Shown here: piece after piece, positions 49,946 to 59,049 of the stretch
Numbering within the stretch: the stretch's first letter is position 1
Layout of the letters: every line of letters starts with the position of its first letter
NCBI RefSeq assembly: GCF_000282895.1
Contig: NZ_ALBQ01000009.1
Location: 1-64,000, forward strand
Length of the DNA: 64,000 nucleotides
Source: Sphingomonas sp. ATCC 31555
GTDB lineage: Bacteria; Pseudomonadota; Alphaproteobacteria; Sphingomonadales; Sphingomonadaceae
Direction of reading: 5' to 3'
Position numbers and translations under genes: made by a program
Notes under the pieces: model-generated
Database searches by the model: none
What the model was told of the DNA's origin: nothing
Seen by the model: the letters and a program-made list of their open reading frames with translations, nothing else

Positions 49946-50991
49946 CGGCAACGGCGAGGACCGAAGCCGTGCGTATCGCAATTGTGACCGATGCCTGGGA
50001 ACCCCAGGTCAACGGAGTCGTCCGCACGCTCCAATCGGTGCGGCGGGTGCTGGAACGCGAAGGCCATCACGTGATGGTGGTTTCCCCCGACCGTTTCTAT
50101 TCGCTGCCTTGCCCGACCTATCCGGAAATCCGGCTGGCAATCACCAGCGTCGCCAGCGTGGGAGCGATGCTGGAAGAATTTGCGCCGAACGCGATCCATC
50201 TGGCGACCGAAGGGCCGCTCTGCGTAGCGGCGCGGCGCTGGTGCCTGCGCCAGAAGCGGCCGTTCACCACCGCCTATCACACCCAGTTCCCGGATTATGT
50301 CTCGGCGCGTTCGGGCGTCCCGGCGGAATGGATCTGGCGCTACATCCGCTGGTTCCATGCCCCGAGTTCGACGATCCTGGCTTCCACCGCCTCGATCCGC
50401 CAGTCGCTGGTCGATCATGGCCTGCCGCAGGTCCGCCATTGGGGGCGGGGGGTCGACCTGGCCCATTTTCACCCCGGCATCGCGCCGCACCCGCGCATGG
50501 CGGCGCTGCAAGGACCGGTGATGCTCTATGTCGGTCGCGTCGCGGTCGAAAAGAATCTGGAGGCATTCCTGAAGGTCGATCGGCCCGGCACCAAGGTGGT
50601 GGTGGGGGATGGCCCGGCGCGGGCGGCGCTGGAGGCGCGCTACCCGGAGGCGCTGTTCCTCGGCGCGCAGTTCGGCGCGGATCTCGCCGCTGCCTATGCC
50701 GCGGCCGATGTGTTCGTCTTCCCCAGTCGCACCGACACGTTCGGACTGGTGATGATCGAGGCGCTGGCCTGCGGCGTTCCGGTCGCTGCCTATCCGGTCA
50801 CCGGTCCGGTAGACGTGCTGACCCCGGAGACGGGAGCGATGGACGAGGATCTGGGTATCGCCATCGATCGCGCGCTGACTCTCGATCGCGCGACATGCGC
50901 CGCTTATGGCCGCAGCTTCACCTGGGAGGCCAGCGCGCACCAGTTCCTGAACGCGCTGGTGCCGATCGGCGACGAGAAGGCGGCGGCCTGA
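49942..50991 (+). CDS. Family 4 glycosyltransferase (MgtA-like)
   Basis: A 349-residue GT-B fold enzyme. The start is GTG 49942, overlapping the phosphoesterase stop by 4 bases. The N-terminal Rossmann half has RIAIVTDAWEPQVNGVVRTL, and the C-terminal donor half has GPVMLYVGRVAVEKNLEAFL and FPSRTDTFGLVMIEALACGVPVAAYP. It resembles membrane-lipid glycosyltransferases that add mannose or glucuronate to diacylglycerol. Coupling with a lipid phosphoesterase suggests membrane glycolipid synthesis. Exact acceptor unknown. Confidence 0.88.
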   Translation: MTATARTEAVRIAIVTDAWEPQVNGVVRTLQSVRRVLEREGHHVMVVSPDRFYSLPCPTYPEIRLAITSVASVGAMLEEFAPNAIHLATEGPLCVAARRWCLRQKRPFTTAYHTQFPDYVSARSGVPAEWIWRYIRWFHAPSSTILASTASIRQSLVDHGLPQVRHWGRGVDLAHFHPGIAPHPRMAALQGPVMLYVGRVAVEKNLEAFLKVDRPGTKVVVGDGPARAALEARYPEALFLGAQFGADLAAAYAAADVFVFPSRTDTFGLVMIEALACGVPVAAYPVTGPVDVLTPETGAMDEDLGIAIDRALTLDRATCAAYGRSFTWEASAHQFLNALVPIGDEKAAA

Positions 50992-51055
50992 AACGGACGC
51001 GTTTGTGGAAAAGCTTGCTCCGGCGGGCAACCTTGCCTACATCAAGAACCAATGC

Positions 51056-51082
51056 GGCCGCCCGTGATGGGCGGCCCTTATT
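51056..51082 (+). terminator. Probable terminator before trcR
   Basis: GGCCGCCC (51056-51063) pairs perfectly with GGGCGGCC (51069-51076) around GTGAT and is followed by a T-rich CTTATTGTTT. The T-run is imperfect. It separates the glycosyltransferase gene from the regulator gene. Confidence 0.6.
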
Positions 51083-51106
51083 GTTTCAAGTTCCGGAGAT
51101 TTGACC

Positions 51107-51772
51107 GTGGCCCAGCCGCTGATGCCGCACGCGACCGCTTCCTGGCTGGTCGATAACACGTCGCTGTCGTTCGAGCAGATCGCCGAGTTCTGCGGGCTCC
51201 ATATCCTCGAAGTGCAGGCGATCGCCGACGACACCGCCGCCACCAAGCTCACCGGCCGCGATCCCGTTCGCGCACACGAGCTGACGATGGAAGAAATCGA
51301 GAAAGGCCAGCAGAACCCGAACTATGTGATGAAGATGCAGAAGGGCCCCGAGCAGGTCCGCCGCACCAAGGGGCCGCGCTATACGCCGGTTTCGAAGCGG
51401 CAGGACAAGCCCGACGGCATCGCCTGGATCCTGCGCAATCATCCCGAAGTTTCGGACGGCGCGATCAGCAAGCTGATCGGCACCACCCGCACCACCATCG
51501 CCGCGATCCGCGACCGCACCCACTGGAATATCGGCAACATCGTGCCGAAGGATCCGGTGACGCTGGGCCTGTGCTCGCAGCGCGAGCTGGACGCGCTGGT
51601 GTCGAAGGCAGCCAAGGCCGCCGGGATCGAAGCCCCGACCGACACTCGCCTGGAAGGCGATCGCGAGGCGCTGATCGAGCAGCTGCGCGCCGAGCGCGAC
51701 GCCGCCAGCCACGCGCCCGAGGCTTATGAAGCGCCGATCGAGCGCACGGCCGAGAATCTGTTCAAGCGCTGA
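51107..51772 (+). CDS. trcR: TrcR-type cell-cycle transcriptional regulator (DUF1013)
   Basis: A 221-residue DUF1013 protein, a family restricted to alphaproteobacteria and annotated as cell-cycle transcriptional regulator TrcR. GTG 51107 is 8 nt after CGGAG and gives MAQPLMPHATASWLVDNTSL, the usual family start. Two helix-turn-helix-like segments are visible: SLSFEQIAEFCGLHILEVQAI near the N-terminus and VSDGAISKLIGTTRTTIAAIRD in the middle. It stands alone between two unrelated genes. The assignment rests on family recognition; targets are unknown. Confidence 0.87.
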   Translation: MAQPLMPHATASWLVDNTSLSFEQIAEFCGLHILEVQAIADDTAATKLTGRDPVRAHELTMEEIEKGQQNPNYVMKMQKGPEQVRRTKGPRYTPVSKRQDKPDGIAWILRNHPEVSDGAISKLIGTTRTTIAAIRDRTHWNIGNIVPKDPVTLGLCSQRELDALVSKAAKAAGIEAPTDTRLEGDREALIEQLRAERDAASHAPEAYEAPIERTAENLFKR

Positions 51773-51952
51773 TTGCCGCATTCTGCGCCGCGCGTGGCAG
51801 CGCCGGTTCGCCCGGCGCCGGTCGCGTGCGGCGGTTTGCAATCCGCGCCGATCGACGCCGGCGCTCGACCCCTACCAGATCAATGGTTTCGCGCGCTTGA
51901 GCGCAGGCCCCGGCGTGCCTAAGGTCCGCGCATCCTGAAGGAGCTCTCCTTG

Positions 51953-54100
51953 ATGCGTCGCGCTTTCATTTTGCCATTCCTGCTCGCCTCACCTGCCATC
52001 GCCCATGCCCAGACCTCGCCGGAGACCACCGCGCCGATGACCCAGATCCGTTATCCCGAAACCCGCCGTGTCGATGTGGTGGACGAACAATTCGGGGTGA
52101 AGGTCGCCGATCCCTATCGCTGGCTGGAAAACGACGTGCGCAACGACAGCCAGGTCGCTGCCTGGGTAGAGGCCGAGAACAAGGTGACCGACGCCTATCT
52201 GGCGACGCTGCCCGGCCGCGACGCCCTGAAGGCGCGCATCAAGCAGCTTTTCGATTATGAGCGCTTCGGCCTGCCCGAGCGGAAGGGCAGCCGCTATTTC
52301 TACGCGCACAATAGTGGCCTGCAGAACCAGGCTGTGCTGTTCGTGCGCGACGGGCTGGACGGCGAGGGGCGCGTGCTGCTCGATCCCAATGGCTGGTCGA
52401 AGGACGGGGCGACCGCGCTCGCCGAATGGCTGCCCAGCGAAGACGGCAAGCTGCTCGCCTATTCGATCCAGGATGGCGGCACGGACTGGCGCACGGTGAA
52501 GGTGCTCGACGTGGCGACCGGCAAGGAAACCGGCGACACGGTGAACTGGGCGAAATACACCATGGGCCTTTCCTGGGCCAAGGACGGGAGCGGCTTCTTC
52601 TATTCGCGCTATCCCGAGCCGCCGGCCGACGCCAAGTTCCAGGCGCTGACCGAGAACCACAAGGTCTATTTCCACAAGCTGGGTACCGACCAGTCGGCCG
52701 ATCGCCTCGTCTATGAAACGCCCGCGGCGCCGAAGCAGAGCCACTATGCCGGCATTACTGACGATGGCCGATATCTGGTGATCTCCACCAGCGAGGGGAC
52801 GGACAACAAGAACCTCGTCCATATCGTCGATCTTGCCGATCCGGCGTGGAAGGCGAAGACGGTGATCGGCACGCTGGAGCATGACTGGTCGGCGATCGGC
52901 AATGTCGGGACCAAATTCTGGTTCACCACCGATGCCGGGGCTCCGCGCCAGCGCGTCGTGACGATCGATCTCGCCGATCCGTCGCTCACCCCGCACGAAG
53001 TGGTGGCCGAGCAAAAGGAGACGCTGGCCGGCGCATCGATCGTCGGTGGGCGGCTGATCCTGAGCTACATGGTCGATGCCGCCACCGAAGTGCGCCGCTA
53101 TCAGCTCGATGGCACGCCCGACGGCAAGGTCGCGCTGCCGGGAATCGGCACCGCCAGCGGCTTCGGCGGCGACCCGGAGAAGGGCGAGACCTTCTTCGCC
53201 TTCACCAGCTTCAACTATCCCACGACGATCTTCCGCTACGACGTGAAGACCGGCGAGGCGCAGCCCTGGGCCAGCCCCAAGGTGGCGTTCGATCCGCAGG
53301 ACTATGCAGTCGAGCAGCGCTTCTACGCCTCCAAGGACGGCACCCGCGTGCCGATGTTCATCGTCCGCAAGAAGAGCGTGACCGGCCCCGCGCCGACCAT
53401 CCTCTACGGTTATGGCGGGTTCAACATCCCGATCACGCCGGGCTTCTCCGCCGGCCGGCTCGCCTGGCTGGAACAGGGCGGAGCGTTTGTGGTGGCGAAC
53501 ATCCGCGGCGGTGGGGAATATGGCAAGGCGTGGCACGATGGCGGGCGCCTAGCCAACAAGCAGAACGCGTTCGACGATTTCATCGCCGCCGGCGAAGCGC
53601 TGATCGCGCAGGGGATCACCGGCAAGGGGCAACTGGCGATCCAGGGCGGATCGAATGGCGGCCTGCTGGTCGGTGCCGTCACCAACCAGCGGCCGGATCT
53701 GTTCGCCGCCGCACTGCCGGCGGTGGGGGTTATGGACATGACCCGGTTCGATCGGTTCACCGCCGGTCGCTACTGGGTAGACGATTATGGCTATCCGGCG
53801 AAGGAAGCCGATTTCAAGCGGCTCTACGCCTATTCGCCGTATCACAATATCAAGAGCGGTGCCGCCTATCCGGCGATCCTGGTGACCACCGCCGATACCG
53901 ATGACCGGGTCGTGCCGGGCCACAGCTTCAAATACGCCGCCGCGCTCCAGCATGCCGAGATCGGCGACAAGCCGCACCTGATCCGGATCGAGACGCGCGC
54001 CGGCCATGGCTCTGGCAAGCCGACCGACAAGGTGATTGAGGAAACCGCCGACCTGTGGGCGTTCGCGGCGAAGTGGACGGGGCTGGCGATCCGGCCGTGA
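51953..54100 (+). CDS. Prolyl oligopeptidase family serine peptidase (S9A)
   Basis: A 715-residue exported peptidase that cuts after proline in short peptides. ATG 51953 follows AAGGAG; TTG 51950 is in frame. The signal peptide ends AHAQ near residue 21. A seven-bladed propeller precedes the alpha/beta hydrolase domain. The catalytic triad is Ser567 in GGSNGG, Asp within DTDD (648-651) and His685 in RAGHGSG. YGYGGFNIP supplies the oxyanion part. Length is normal. It is the only gene of its unit. Confidence 0.93.
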   Translation: MRRAFILPFLLASPAIAHAQTSPETTAPMTQIRYPETRRVDVVDEQFGVKVADPYRWLENDVRNDSQVAAWVEAENKVTDAYLATLPGRDALKARIKQLFDYERFGLPERKGSRYFYAHNSGLQNQAVLFVRDGLDGEGRVLLDPNGWSKDGATALAEWLPSEDGKLLAYSIQDGGTDWRTVKVLDVATGKETGDTVNWAKYTMGLSWAKDGSGFFYSRYPEPPADAKFQALTENHKVYFHKLGTDQSADRLVYETPAAPKQSHYAGITDDGRYLVISTSEGTDNKNLVHIVDLADPAWKAKTVIGTLEHDWSAIGNVGTKFWFTTDAGAPRQRVVTIDLADPSLTPHEVVAEQKETLAGASIVGGRLILSYMVDAATEVRRYQLDGTPDGKVALPGIGTASGFGGDPEKGETFFAFTSFNYPTTIFRYDVKTGEAQPWASPKVAFDPQDYAVEQRFYASKDGTRVPMFIVRKKSVTGPAPTILYGYGGFNIPITPGFSAGRLAWLEQGGAFVVANIRGGGEYGKAWHDGGRLANKQNAFDDFIAAGEALIAQGITGKGQLAIQGGSNGGLLVGAVTNQRPDLFAAALPAVGVMDMTRFDRFTAGRYWVDDYGYPAKEADFKRLYAYSPYHNIKSGAAYPAILVTTADTDDRVVPGHSFKYAAALQHAEIGDKPHLIRIETRAGHGSGKPTDKVIEETADLWAFAAKWTGLAIRP

Positions 54101-54121
54101 GGCGAGCGACCGGGGGGCGCT

Positions 54122-54577
54122 TCAGCCTTCCAGCAGGGCGTCGGCCAGTCGCCGGTAATAGCCGCAGACGCTGGCCATGTCGCCCCCCGTCACGACGATC
54201 GCCGCGCCGACGGCGATCGTCGCCAGGCTCGCAGCGTCAGCCGCGGCGGGCCAGCCGAGCGTGAGCACCGCGCCGCCGCGCCGATCGCCCCGCAGCGCCA
54301 TGCCGTTGCAGTGGAACAGCGCGTCGCGGGCGCGAGCCAGCGCCTCAAGCCGCGGCCGCTCGTTCTGCCGCTGCCCTCGCTGCGCATGAAAGGCGGCGAG
54401 CTTGTTGGCGGTGTTGCGCTGCCGGGGCTGTGCGGCGAAGCCGTGGCGCCAGCAGGCTTCGTCGATCAGGATGTTCAGAAATCGATCCAGTTCGCGCAGG
54501 CCATTGGCGATCACGCGCGATCGGCGGCGATGCGCCTGTGGGCAGCCTTGCCCGGCACGTGCGTCTTGCGCCAGCAT
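54122..54577 (-). CDS. Hypothetical protein downstream of the DUF2384 gene (start unclear)
   Basis: A 151-residue ORF from ATG 54577. It has a mostly helical N part (LRELDRFLNILIDEACWRHGF) and a C part with ALARARDALFHCNGMALRG, VLTLGW and AIVVTGGDMASVCGYYRRLADALL. Coding-like sequence continues upstream in the same frame (VRDEFARAHATLCAGAAFFAGW) to the TGA of the DUF2384 gene at 54668, yet no ATG, GTG or TTG lies in that stretch. Either the start is non-standard, the TGA has arisen recently, or GTG 54514 is used. I do not recognise the family. Confidence 0.5.
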   Translation of the reverse strand: MLAQDARAGQGCPQAHRRRSRVIANGLRELDRFLNILIDEACWRHGFAAQPRQRNTANKLAAFHAQRGQRQNERPRLEALARARDALFHCNGMALRGDRRGGAVLTLGWPAAADAASLATIAVGAAIVVTGGDMASVCGYYRRLADALLEG

Positions 54578-54667
54578 CCATCCGGCAAAGAAGGCCGCAC
54601 CGGCGCAGAGCGTAGCATGGGCACGGGCGAACTCGTCCCGTACCGGGGGCAGAGATCGGCGCAGACC

Positions 54668-54955
54668 TCAGCCAGCCGGCGCGCGTGCCGCAATGGCGCG
54701 CTCCACGGCGGCGCACCCGTCGGCGCTTGCCACGGCGAGGTCGAGCGGGCGGCCGCCCAGCGCTTCGTCATGCGCGTTCAGGAACGCCATGGCCTGCTCG
54801 CCGCCCAGCACGTTCCAGGCGAGCAGCGCGACGCGGCTTTGCCGCTCGGCGCTTTCCGGGGCCAGGCGCACGGCGGTGAACTTGCGGCGGAACGGGCCCT
54901 GCCGGGTTGGCTTGGCGGGCAGCGACTGCGGGACGTCGGCGGACGGTTCGGTCAT
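54668..54955 (-). CDS. DUF2384 (Xre/MbcA/ParS toxin-binding) domain protein
   Basis: A 95-residue protein from ATG 54955, preceded by AAGGA. The C-terminal half is a DUF2384 domain (ALLAWNVLGGEQAMAFLNAHDEALGGRPLDLAVASADG), the part of MbcA/ParS antitoxins that binds RES or NatT-type toxins. The N-terminal ~35 residues are basic and Pro-rich, without the usual Xre helix-turn-helix. No RES toxin gene adjoins it. It may be a solitary or repurposed antitoxin-like protein. It is the second gene of a small minus-strand unit. Confidence 0.7.
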   Translation of the reverse strand: MTEPSADVPQSLPAKPTRQGPFRRKFTAVRLAPESAERQSRVALLAWNVLGGEQAMAFLNAHDEALGGRPLDLAVASADGCAAVERAIAARAPAG

Positions 54956-54998
54956 TCGGCAGGTTCCTTGGCAGAGGGGAGCAGGGGCAGGGCGCCGA

Positions 54999-55172
54999 TC
55001 AGAACGGTGTGGGCAGCACCCCGCCAGTGCCCGTTCTTGCCTGAAGCGCTCGGATGCGATCGGCATAGCCGCGGGCAAGGCCGCGGTGCGCCGCCTGCGC
55101 CTCGACGCATCCGGCGGTGCCCGCCCGCATCAGCGAAGTCTGGTGGCGCGAAAGAAGATCGTTGAGGTCCAT
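54999..55172 (-). CDS. Small helical protein, unknown function
   Basis: A 57-residue ORF from ATG 55172 with GGAG 7 nt upstream. The product (MDLNDLLSRHQTSLMRAG at its start, then AHRGLARGYADRIRALQ) is helical and charged. It begins the unit that continues with the DUF2384 gene 43 bases later. It resembles, from memory, short hypothetical proteins near DUF2384 genes in sphingomonads. No function can be given. Confidence 0.55.
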   Translation of the reverse strand: MDLNDLLSRHQTSLMRAGTAGCVEAQAAHRGLARGYADRIRALQARTGTGGVLPTPF

Positions 55173-55365
55173 TACGGGTCTCCGGCTTGCGTAAGCGGGA
55201 GCGCATCCGTCTCTCAGCCGCTGGCGCTTACGGAACCGTCTTGCCTGCGATACGCTTGATATGGGGATTGAGCGGCGCCGGCGTAACCCCCGCGTGCGGC
55301 GGCTATGACTGTTTCTGGCGTCGACCCCCTTTGACAGCCCGGCGATGGCTCCCTATCCGCCGGCC

Positions 55366-56925
55366 ATGACGCTCCAGCACACCGACTCAATCCTGATCGT
55401 CGATTTCGGCAGCCAGGTGACCCAGCTGATCGCGCGCCGCGTTCGTGAAGCCGGGGTCTATTCCGAGATCGCGCCCTTCACCACCGCTGCCGAGGCTTTT
55501 GCCCGGATGAAGCCCAAGGGCGTGATTCTCTCCGGATCGCCCGCATCGGTGCTGGAAGACGGCTCGCCGCGGGTGCCGCAGGAGATCTTCGACAGCGGCC
55601 TGCCGGTCCTCGGCATCTGCTATGGCCAGCAGGTGATGATGCACCAGCTCGGTGGCGAAGTCGTGCTGGGCGACAGCGGCGAGTTCGGCCGTGCCTTTAT
55701 CGAGATTCAGGACAGCTGCGTGCTGTTCGACGGGCTCTGGCAGGAAAGCGAGAGTCATCAGGTGTGGATGAGCCATGGCGACAAGGTCGTCCAGCTCGCC
55801 CCCGGCTTCCGCCCGGTCGCCACCAGCCCCGGCTCGCCCTATGCGGTGATCGCGAATGACGAGCGCCGCTACTACGCGATGCAGTTCCACCCGGAAGTGG
55901 TCCACACGCCCGATGGTGCCAAGCTGCTCGCTAATTTCGTGCGGCACGTTTGCGGTCTGTCCGGCGACTGGACGATGGCCGAGTTCCGCGCCGCCAAGAT
56001 CGCCGAGATCCGCGCGCAGGTGGGCAGCGGCAAGGTGATCTGCGGCCTGTCCGGGGGTGTCGATTCCGCCGTCGCCGCCGTGCTGATCCATGAGGCAATC
56101 GGTGACCAGCTGACCTGCGTTTTCGTCGATCACGGCCTGATGCGCGCCGGCGAGGCCGATCAGGTGGTCAGCCTGTTCCGTGGCCATTACAACATCCCGC
56201 TCGTCCATGTGAATGCCGAGACGCTGTTCCTGAACGGCCTTGCCGGAGTCACCGATCCCGAGGCGAAGCGCAAGTTCATCGGCAAGACCTTCATCGACGT
56301 GTTCGAGGACGAGGCCAAGAAGATCGGCGGCGCCGATTTCCTGGCGCAGGGCACGCTCTATCCGGACGTAATCGAAAGCGTGAGCTTCACCGGCGGGCCG
56401 TCGGTGACGATCAAGAGCCACCACAATGTCGGCGGCCTGCCCGCGCGGATGAACATGCAGCTGGTCGAGCCGCTGCGTGAACTGTTCAAGGACGAAGTCC
56501 GCGCACTGGGCCGCGAACTGGGCCTGCCGGACGTGTTCGTCGGCCGCCATCCGTTCCCGGGGCCGGGCCTGGCGATCCGCATCCCGGGCGAAGTGACCAA
56601 GGAACGCTGCGACATCCTGCGCAAGGCAGACGCGATCTATCTCGAGGAAATCCGCAACGCGGGGCTCTACGACGCGATCTGGCAGGCTTTCGCGGTGCTC
56701 ACCCCGGTGCGCAGCGTAGGCGTGATGGGCGACGGGCGTACCTATGACAGCGTGCTGGCGCTGCGCGCGGTGACCTCGATCGACGGCATGACCGCCGAGG
56801 CGTTCGAATTTCCCGGCGGCTTCCTGCCACGCGTGGCGACCCGTATCGTCAACGAGGTGCGCGGCGTGAACCGGGTGACGTACGACTATACCAGCAAGCC
56901 GCCCGGCACGATCGAGTGGGAATGA
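55366..56925 (+). CDS. guaA: GMP synthase (glutamine-hydrolysing)
   Basis: GuaA aminates XMP to GMP with glutamine and ATP. The 519-residue protein from ATG 55366 (ATG 55345 is also in frame) has a class I glutaminase with Cys85 in GICYGQQ and the His-Glu pair in HPEVVHT. The ATP pyrophosphatase domain has the PP-loop SGGVDS at 229-234 and [11 protein letters not shown]. The dimerisation domain ends [17 protein letters not shown]. Full length and intact. It converges on the MFS gene. Confidence 0.97.
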   Translation: MTLQHTDSILIVDFGSQVTQLIARRVREAGVYSEIAPFTTAAEAFARMKPKGVILSGSPASVLEDGSPRVPQEIFDSGLPVLGICYGQQVMMHQLGGEVVLGDSGEFGRAFIEIQDSCVLFDGLWQESESHQVWMSHGDKVVQLAPGFRPVATSPGSPYAVIANDERRYYAMQFHPEVVHTPDGAKLLANFVRHVCGLSGDWTMAEFRAAKIAEIRAQVGSGKVICGLSGGVDSAVAAVLIHEAIGDQLTCVFVDHGLMRAGEADQVVSLFRGHYNIPLVHVNAETLFLNGLAGVTDPEAKRKFIGKTFIDVFEDEAKKIGGADFLAQGTLYPDVIESVSFTGGPSVTIKSHHNVGGLPARMNMQLVEPLRELFKDEVRALGRELGLPDVFVGRHPFPGPGLAIRIPGEVTKERCDILRKADAIYLEEIRNAGLYDAIWQAFAVLTPVRSVGVMGDGRTYDSVLALRAVTSIDGMTAEAFEFPGGFLPRVATRIVNEVRGVNRVTYDYTSKPPGTIEWE

Positions 56926-56944
56926 TCCCGAATCCCCCAAGCGC

Positions 56945-58192
56945 CTAGCCGGCCCGGTCCCGCTCGATTGCTTCGAGCGACTTGCCTTCGTTGCGCGGGG
57001 CCCAGACGACGCCGATCACGCCGGAAGCGGCCAGGAAGCCGGTGAGGATCCAGGCGAGCGTGGTGAAATCCTGCGCGGCAAGGCTGGGCACGGCGAGGCT
57101 CCAGATGCCGAGACTGATGCGCACGATCGCAAAGGTAAGGCCCTGCGCGGTCGAGCGGATCGCGGTGGGGAACAGCTCGGCCGACCAGAGCTGGAAGAAG
57201 CTCTGCGCGCCGAAGCCGCCCGCTACCCCCATGATGACGATGTGCAGGATCACGATCTCAAGCCGAAAGCCGAAGATTGCCAGCACCGCCATGCCGATCA
57301 CGTGCAGGGCCGCCGAGATGCCGAACAGCAGCCGCTGGTTCACCCGGTCTGCCAGCGTCATGAAAATGCCGAGGATCGAGAGCATGCCGATCAGGAAATA
57401 GCTCGCCGGCAGCATCGTCGCTGTCCATTCGGGAAGATGGTTCTGCGCGATCAGATAGGGCGTGAAGAAGCCGTTATAGCCGGCCCACAGGTTCCACAGG
57501 CCGTACATACCCGCCAGGAAGGCAATCGCGCCCAGGTAGCGCGGGGCGAACAGCGCGCGCCAGTCGATGCTGGCGGTGCCTGCCCGGCGCGCGGCCTGTG
57601 CTTCCTCCCAGCGTTCCGACTCCTGCATGCGCGAGCGCAGGAAGGTCAGACCGATGGCCAGGATCGCCAGGTGCGCGAACAGCCAGCGTATGCCGGCAAT
57701 GCCGAACGGCTGCAGCCAATAGGCGGCGACCAGCACTGCCACCGGCCCCAGATACCAGAGCAACTGCGCCACGCCCGAATGCGCGCCGCGCCGGGTATCC
57801 GGCGCCTGCTCGGCGATCAGCGACCAGGATGCCGGAATGTCTGCGCCCACGGCCAGACCGACCAGCACGAAGCCGAGCACGATCATCCAGGGCGCGCTGG
57901 CGAACACCAGCCAGAGCATGCCGAAGGCGTAGAACAGCATGTCATACTGGTAGATCTTCTTGCGCCCGAACCGGTCGCACAGCACGCCGCCGAGCAGCGC
58001 GCCCACGCCCGCAGAGATCGCATTGGCGCTGAACGCCCCGATCAGGCCGATGAATCCGTCCGAAAGCCCGAACTGCGCTTTCCACAGCGCCAGCGCAACC
58101 GATCCCGAGACGATCGAACCGGCATCGATATAGTTCGCCAGTCCCGCTAGAATCGAATTACGCCACGATCCCTGGCCTGCGCCTGCTGCCAC
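56945..58192 (-). CDS. MFS transporter
   Basis: A 415-residue major facilitator transporter with twelve predicted helices. The loop 2-3 motif is GGVLCDRFGRKKIYQYD, the central loop lies around RSRMQESERWEEAQAARR, and a second repeat has TLADRVNQRLL. The start is GTG 58192, preceded by GGGAGAG. The frame is open far upstream without family sequence. The sequence looks like the sugar/acid symporter branch (ELFPTAIRSTAQGLTFAIVR), but the substrate is unknown and no catabolic genes adjoin it. Confidence 0.88.
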   Translation of the reverse strand: MAAGAGQGSWRNSILAGLANYIDAGSIVSGSVALALWKAQFGLSDGFIGLIGAFSANAISAGVGALLGGVLCDRFGRKKIYQYDMLFYAFGMLWLVFASAPWMIVLGFVLVGLAVGADIPASWSLIAEQAPDTRRGAHSGVAQLLWYLGPVAVLVAAYWLQPFGIAGIRWLFAHLAILAIGLTFLRSRMQESERWEEAQAARRAGTASIDWRALFAPRYLGAIAFLAGMYGLWNLWAGYNGFFTPYLIAQNHLPEWTATMLPASYFLIGMLSILGIFMTLADRVNQRLLFGISAALHVIGMAVLAIFGFRLEIVILHIVIMGVAGGFGAQSFFQLWSAELFPTAIRSTAQGLTFAIVRISLGIWSLAVPSLAAQDFTTLAWILTGFLAASGVIGVVWAPRNEGKSLEAIERDRAG

Positions 58193-58308
58193 TGCATCTC
58201 TCCCGCTTTTCGCCGTTGTTGTTCGGCGTCGGGTGCGGCGCAAGGCATGTTGTTCTTTTGCGCAACCGGATTGGCTGGAGGGAGAAGCGCGGGCGAGGAC
58301 CGTCGGGT

Positions 58309-59049
58309 TCAGAATATTTCCGCGATCAGCCCGTCGCGCAGCCAGCCGCCCAGCCAACTGCCGGCGATCGTCGCACCCTGCTCGGCGCCCTCTACTGCGG
58401 CAAGCGCGTCGCACAATGCACCGAAGCAGGTGCCCGCCAGCAACTGCTGCAGCGCCTCTGCCTCTGCGCGTTCGGCGGAGCGAAAGCTGGGGTGGAACCC
58501 CCGTCGCCAGAACAGCACGGTTGCCGGTTGGGTCAGCGCCGCCGCTGGCGGTGGGGCTGCGCCTGCCGCAAGGGCCTGCCACAGTGCGGCCGCGTTGGTG
58601 GTGACCGGCAACAGTGTCATGCTGGGGACGAAGCGGAATCGCGCGCGCTCCCAATCGACGCCGCCAAGTGCCGCAGCCGCCACCGGCACGGCATCGGGAG
58701 TAGTGAAGGCCGCCGCAAGGCCCCATTCGATCTGCGCCAGATCAACGGCTGTCGGATCATCCGGGTAGAGCGCGGCGATCGTCTGCGCGAAATCGGCGCC
58801 ATAGGCGTCGAGCGTCCACGAATGTGGCGGCGCGGTCTCAATATGTCGTGCCGCGGCGGAGAAGAATGCCGCATCGCCTAACCACCGTCGCAGCTGGGGG
58901 TAGCCGCTCTCCAGCGCATGAATCAGCTGACTACGATAGTTGTTGAGATAGATGTCCAGCCCCGGCCCGCGGCCCAGCTGCGCTGCCGCGTCGGGGCATT
59001 CGGCGCGGAGCCAGCGGCCGAATTCGGCTTGCAGCTACGCGAGTTTCAT
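58309..59049 (-). pseudogene. bufC: BufC-like DUF2063 protein with a stop at codon 5
   Basis: DUF2063 proteins (BufC) partner MNIO enzymes and help present the precursor peptide. The frame opens with ATG 59049, which overlaps the stop of the bufB-like gene (ATGA), then AAA CTC GCG and TAG at 59035-59037. After the TAG the same frame encodes the full family sequence: LQAEFGRWLRAE, LDIYLNNYRSQLIHALESGYP, WTLDAYGADFAQTI, and on to LRDGLIAEIF, about 241 codons. No ATG, GTG or TTG lies in frame until 58689, where half the domain is lost. So the gene is either inactivated by a nonsense change at codon 5, read through, or hit by a sequence error. Confidence 0.85.

Noticed and set aside
51989..53536. 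515-residue minus-strand frame opposite the prolyl oligopeptidase gene
   Set aside because: Shadow; no family motifs, and the plus-strand gene has an intact catalytic triad.
54122..54577. RES-domain toxin paired with the DUF2384 gene
   Set aside because: The ORF lacks RES-family residues and does not resemble any toxin I know.
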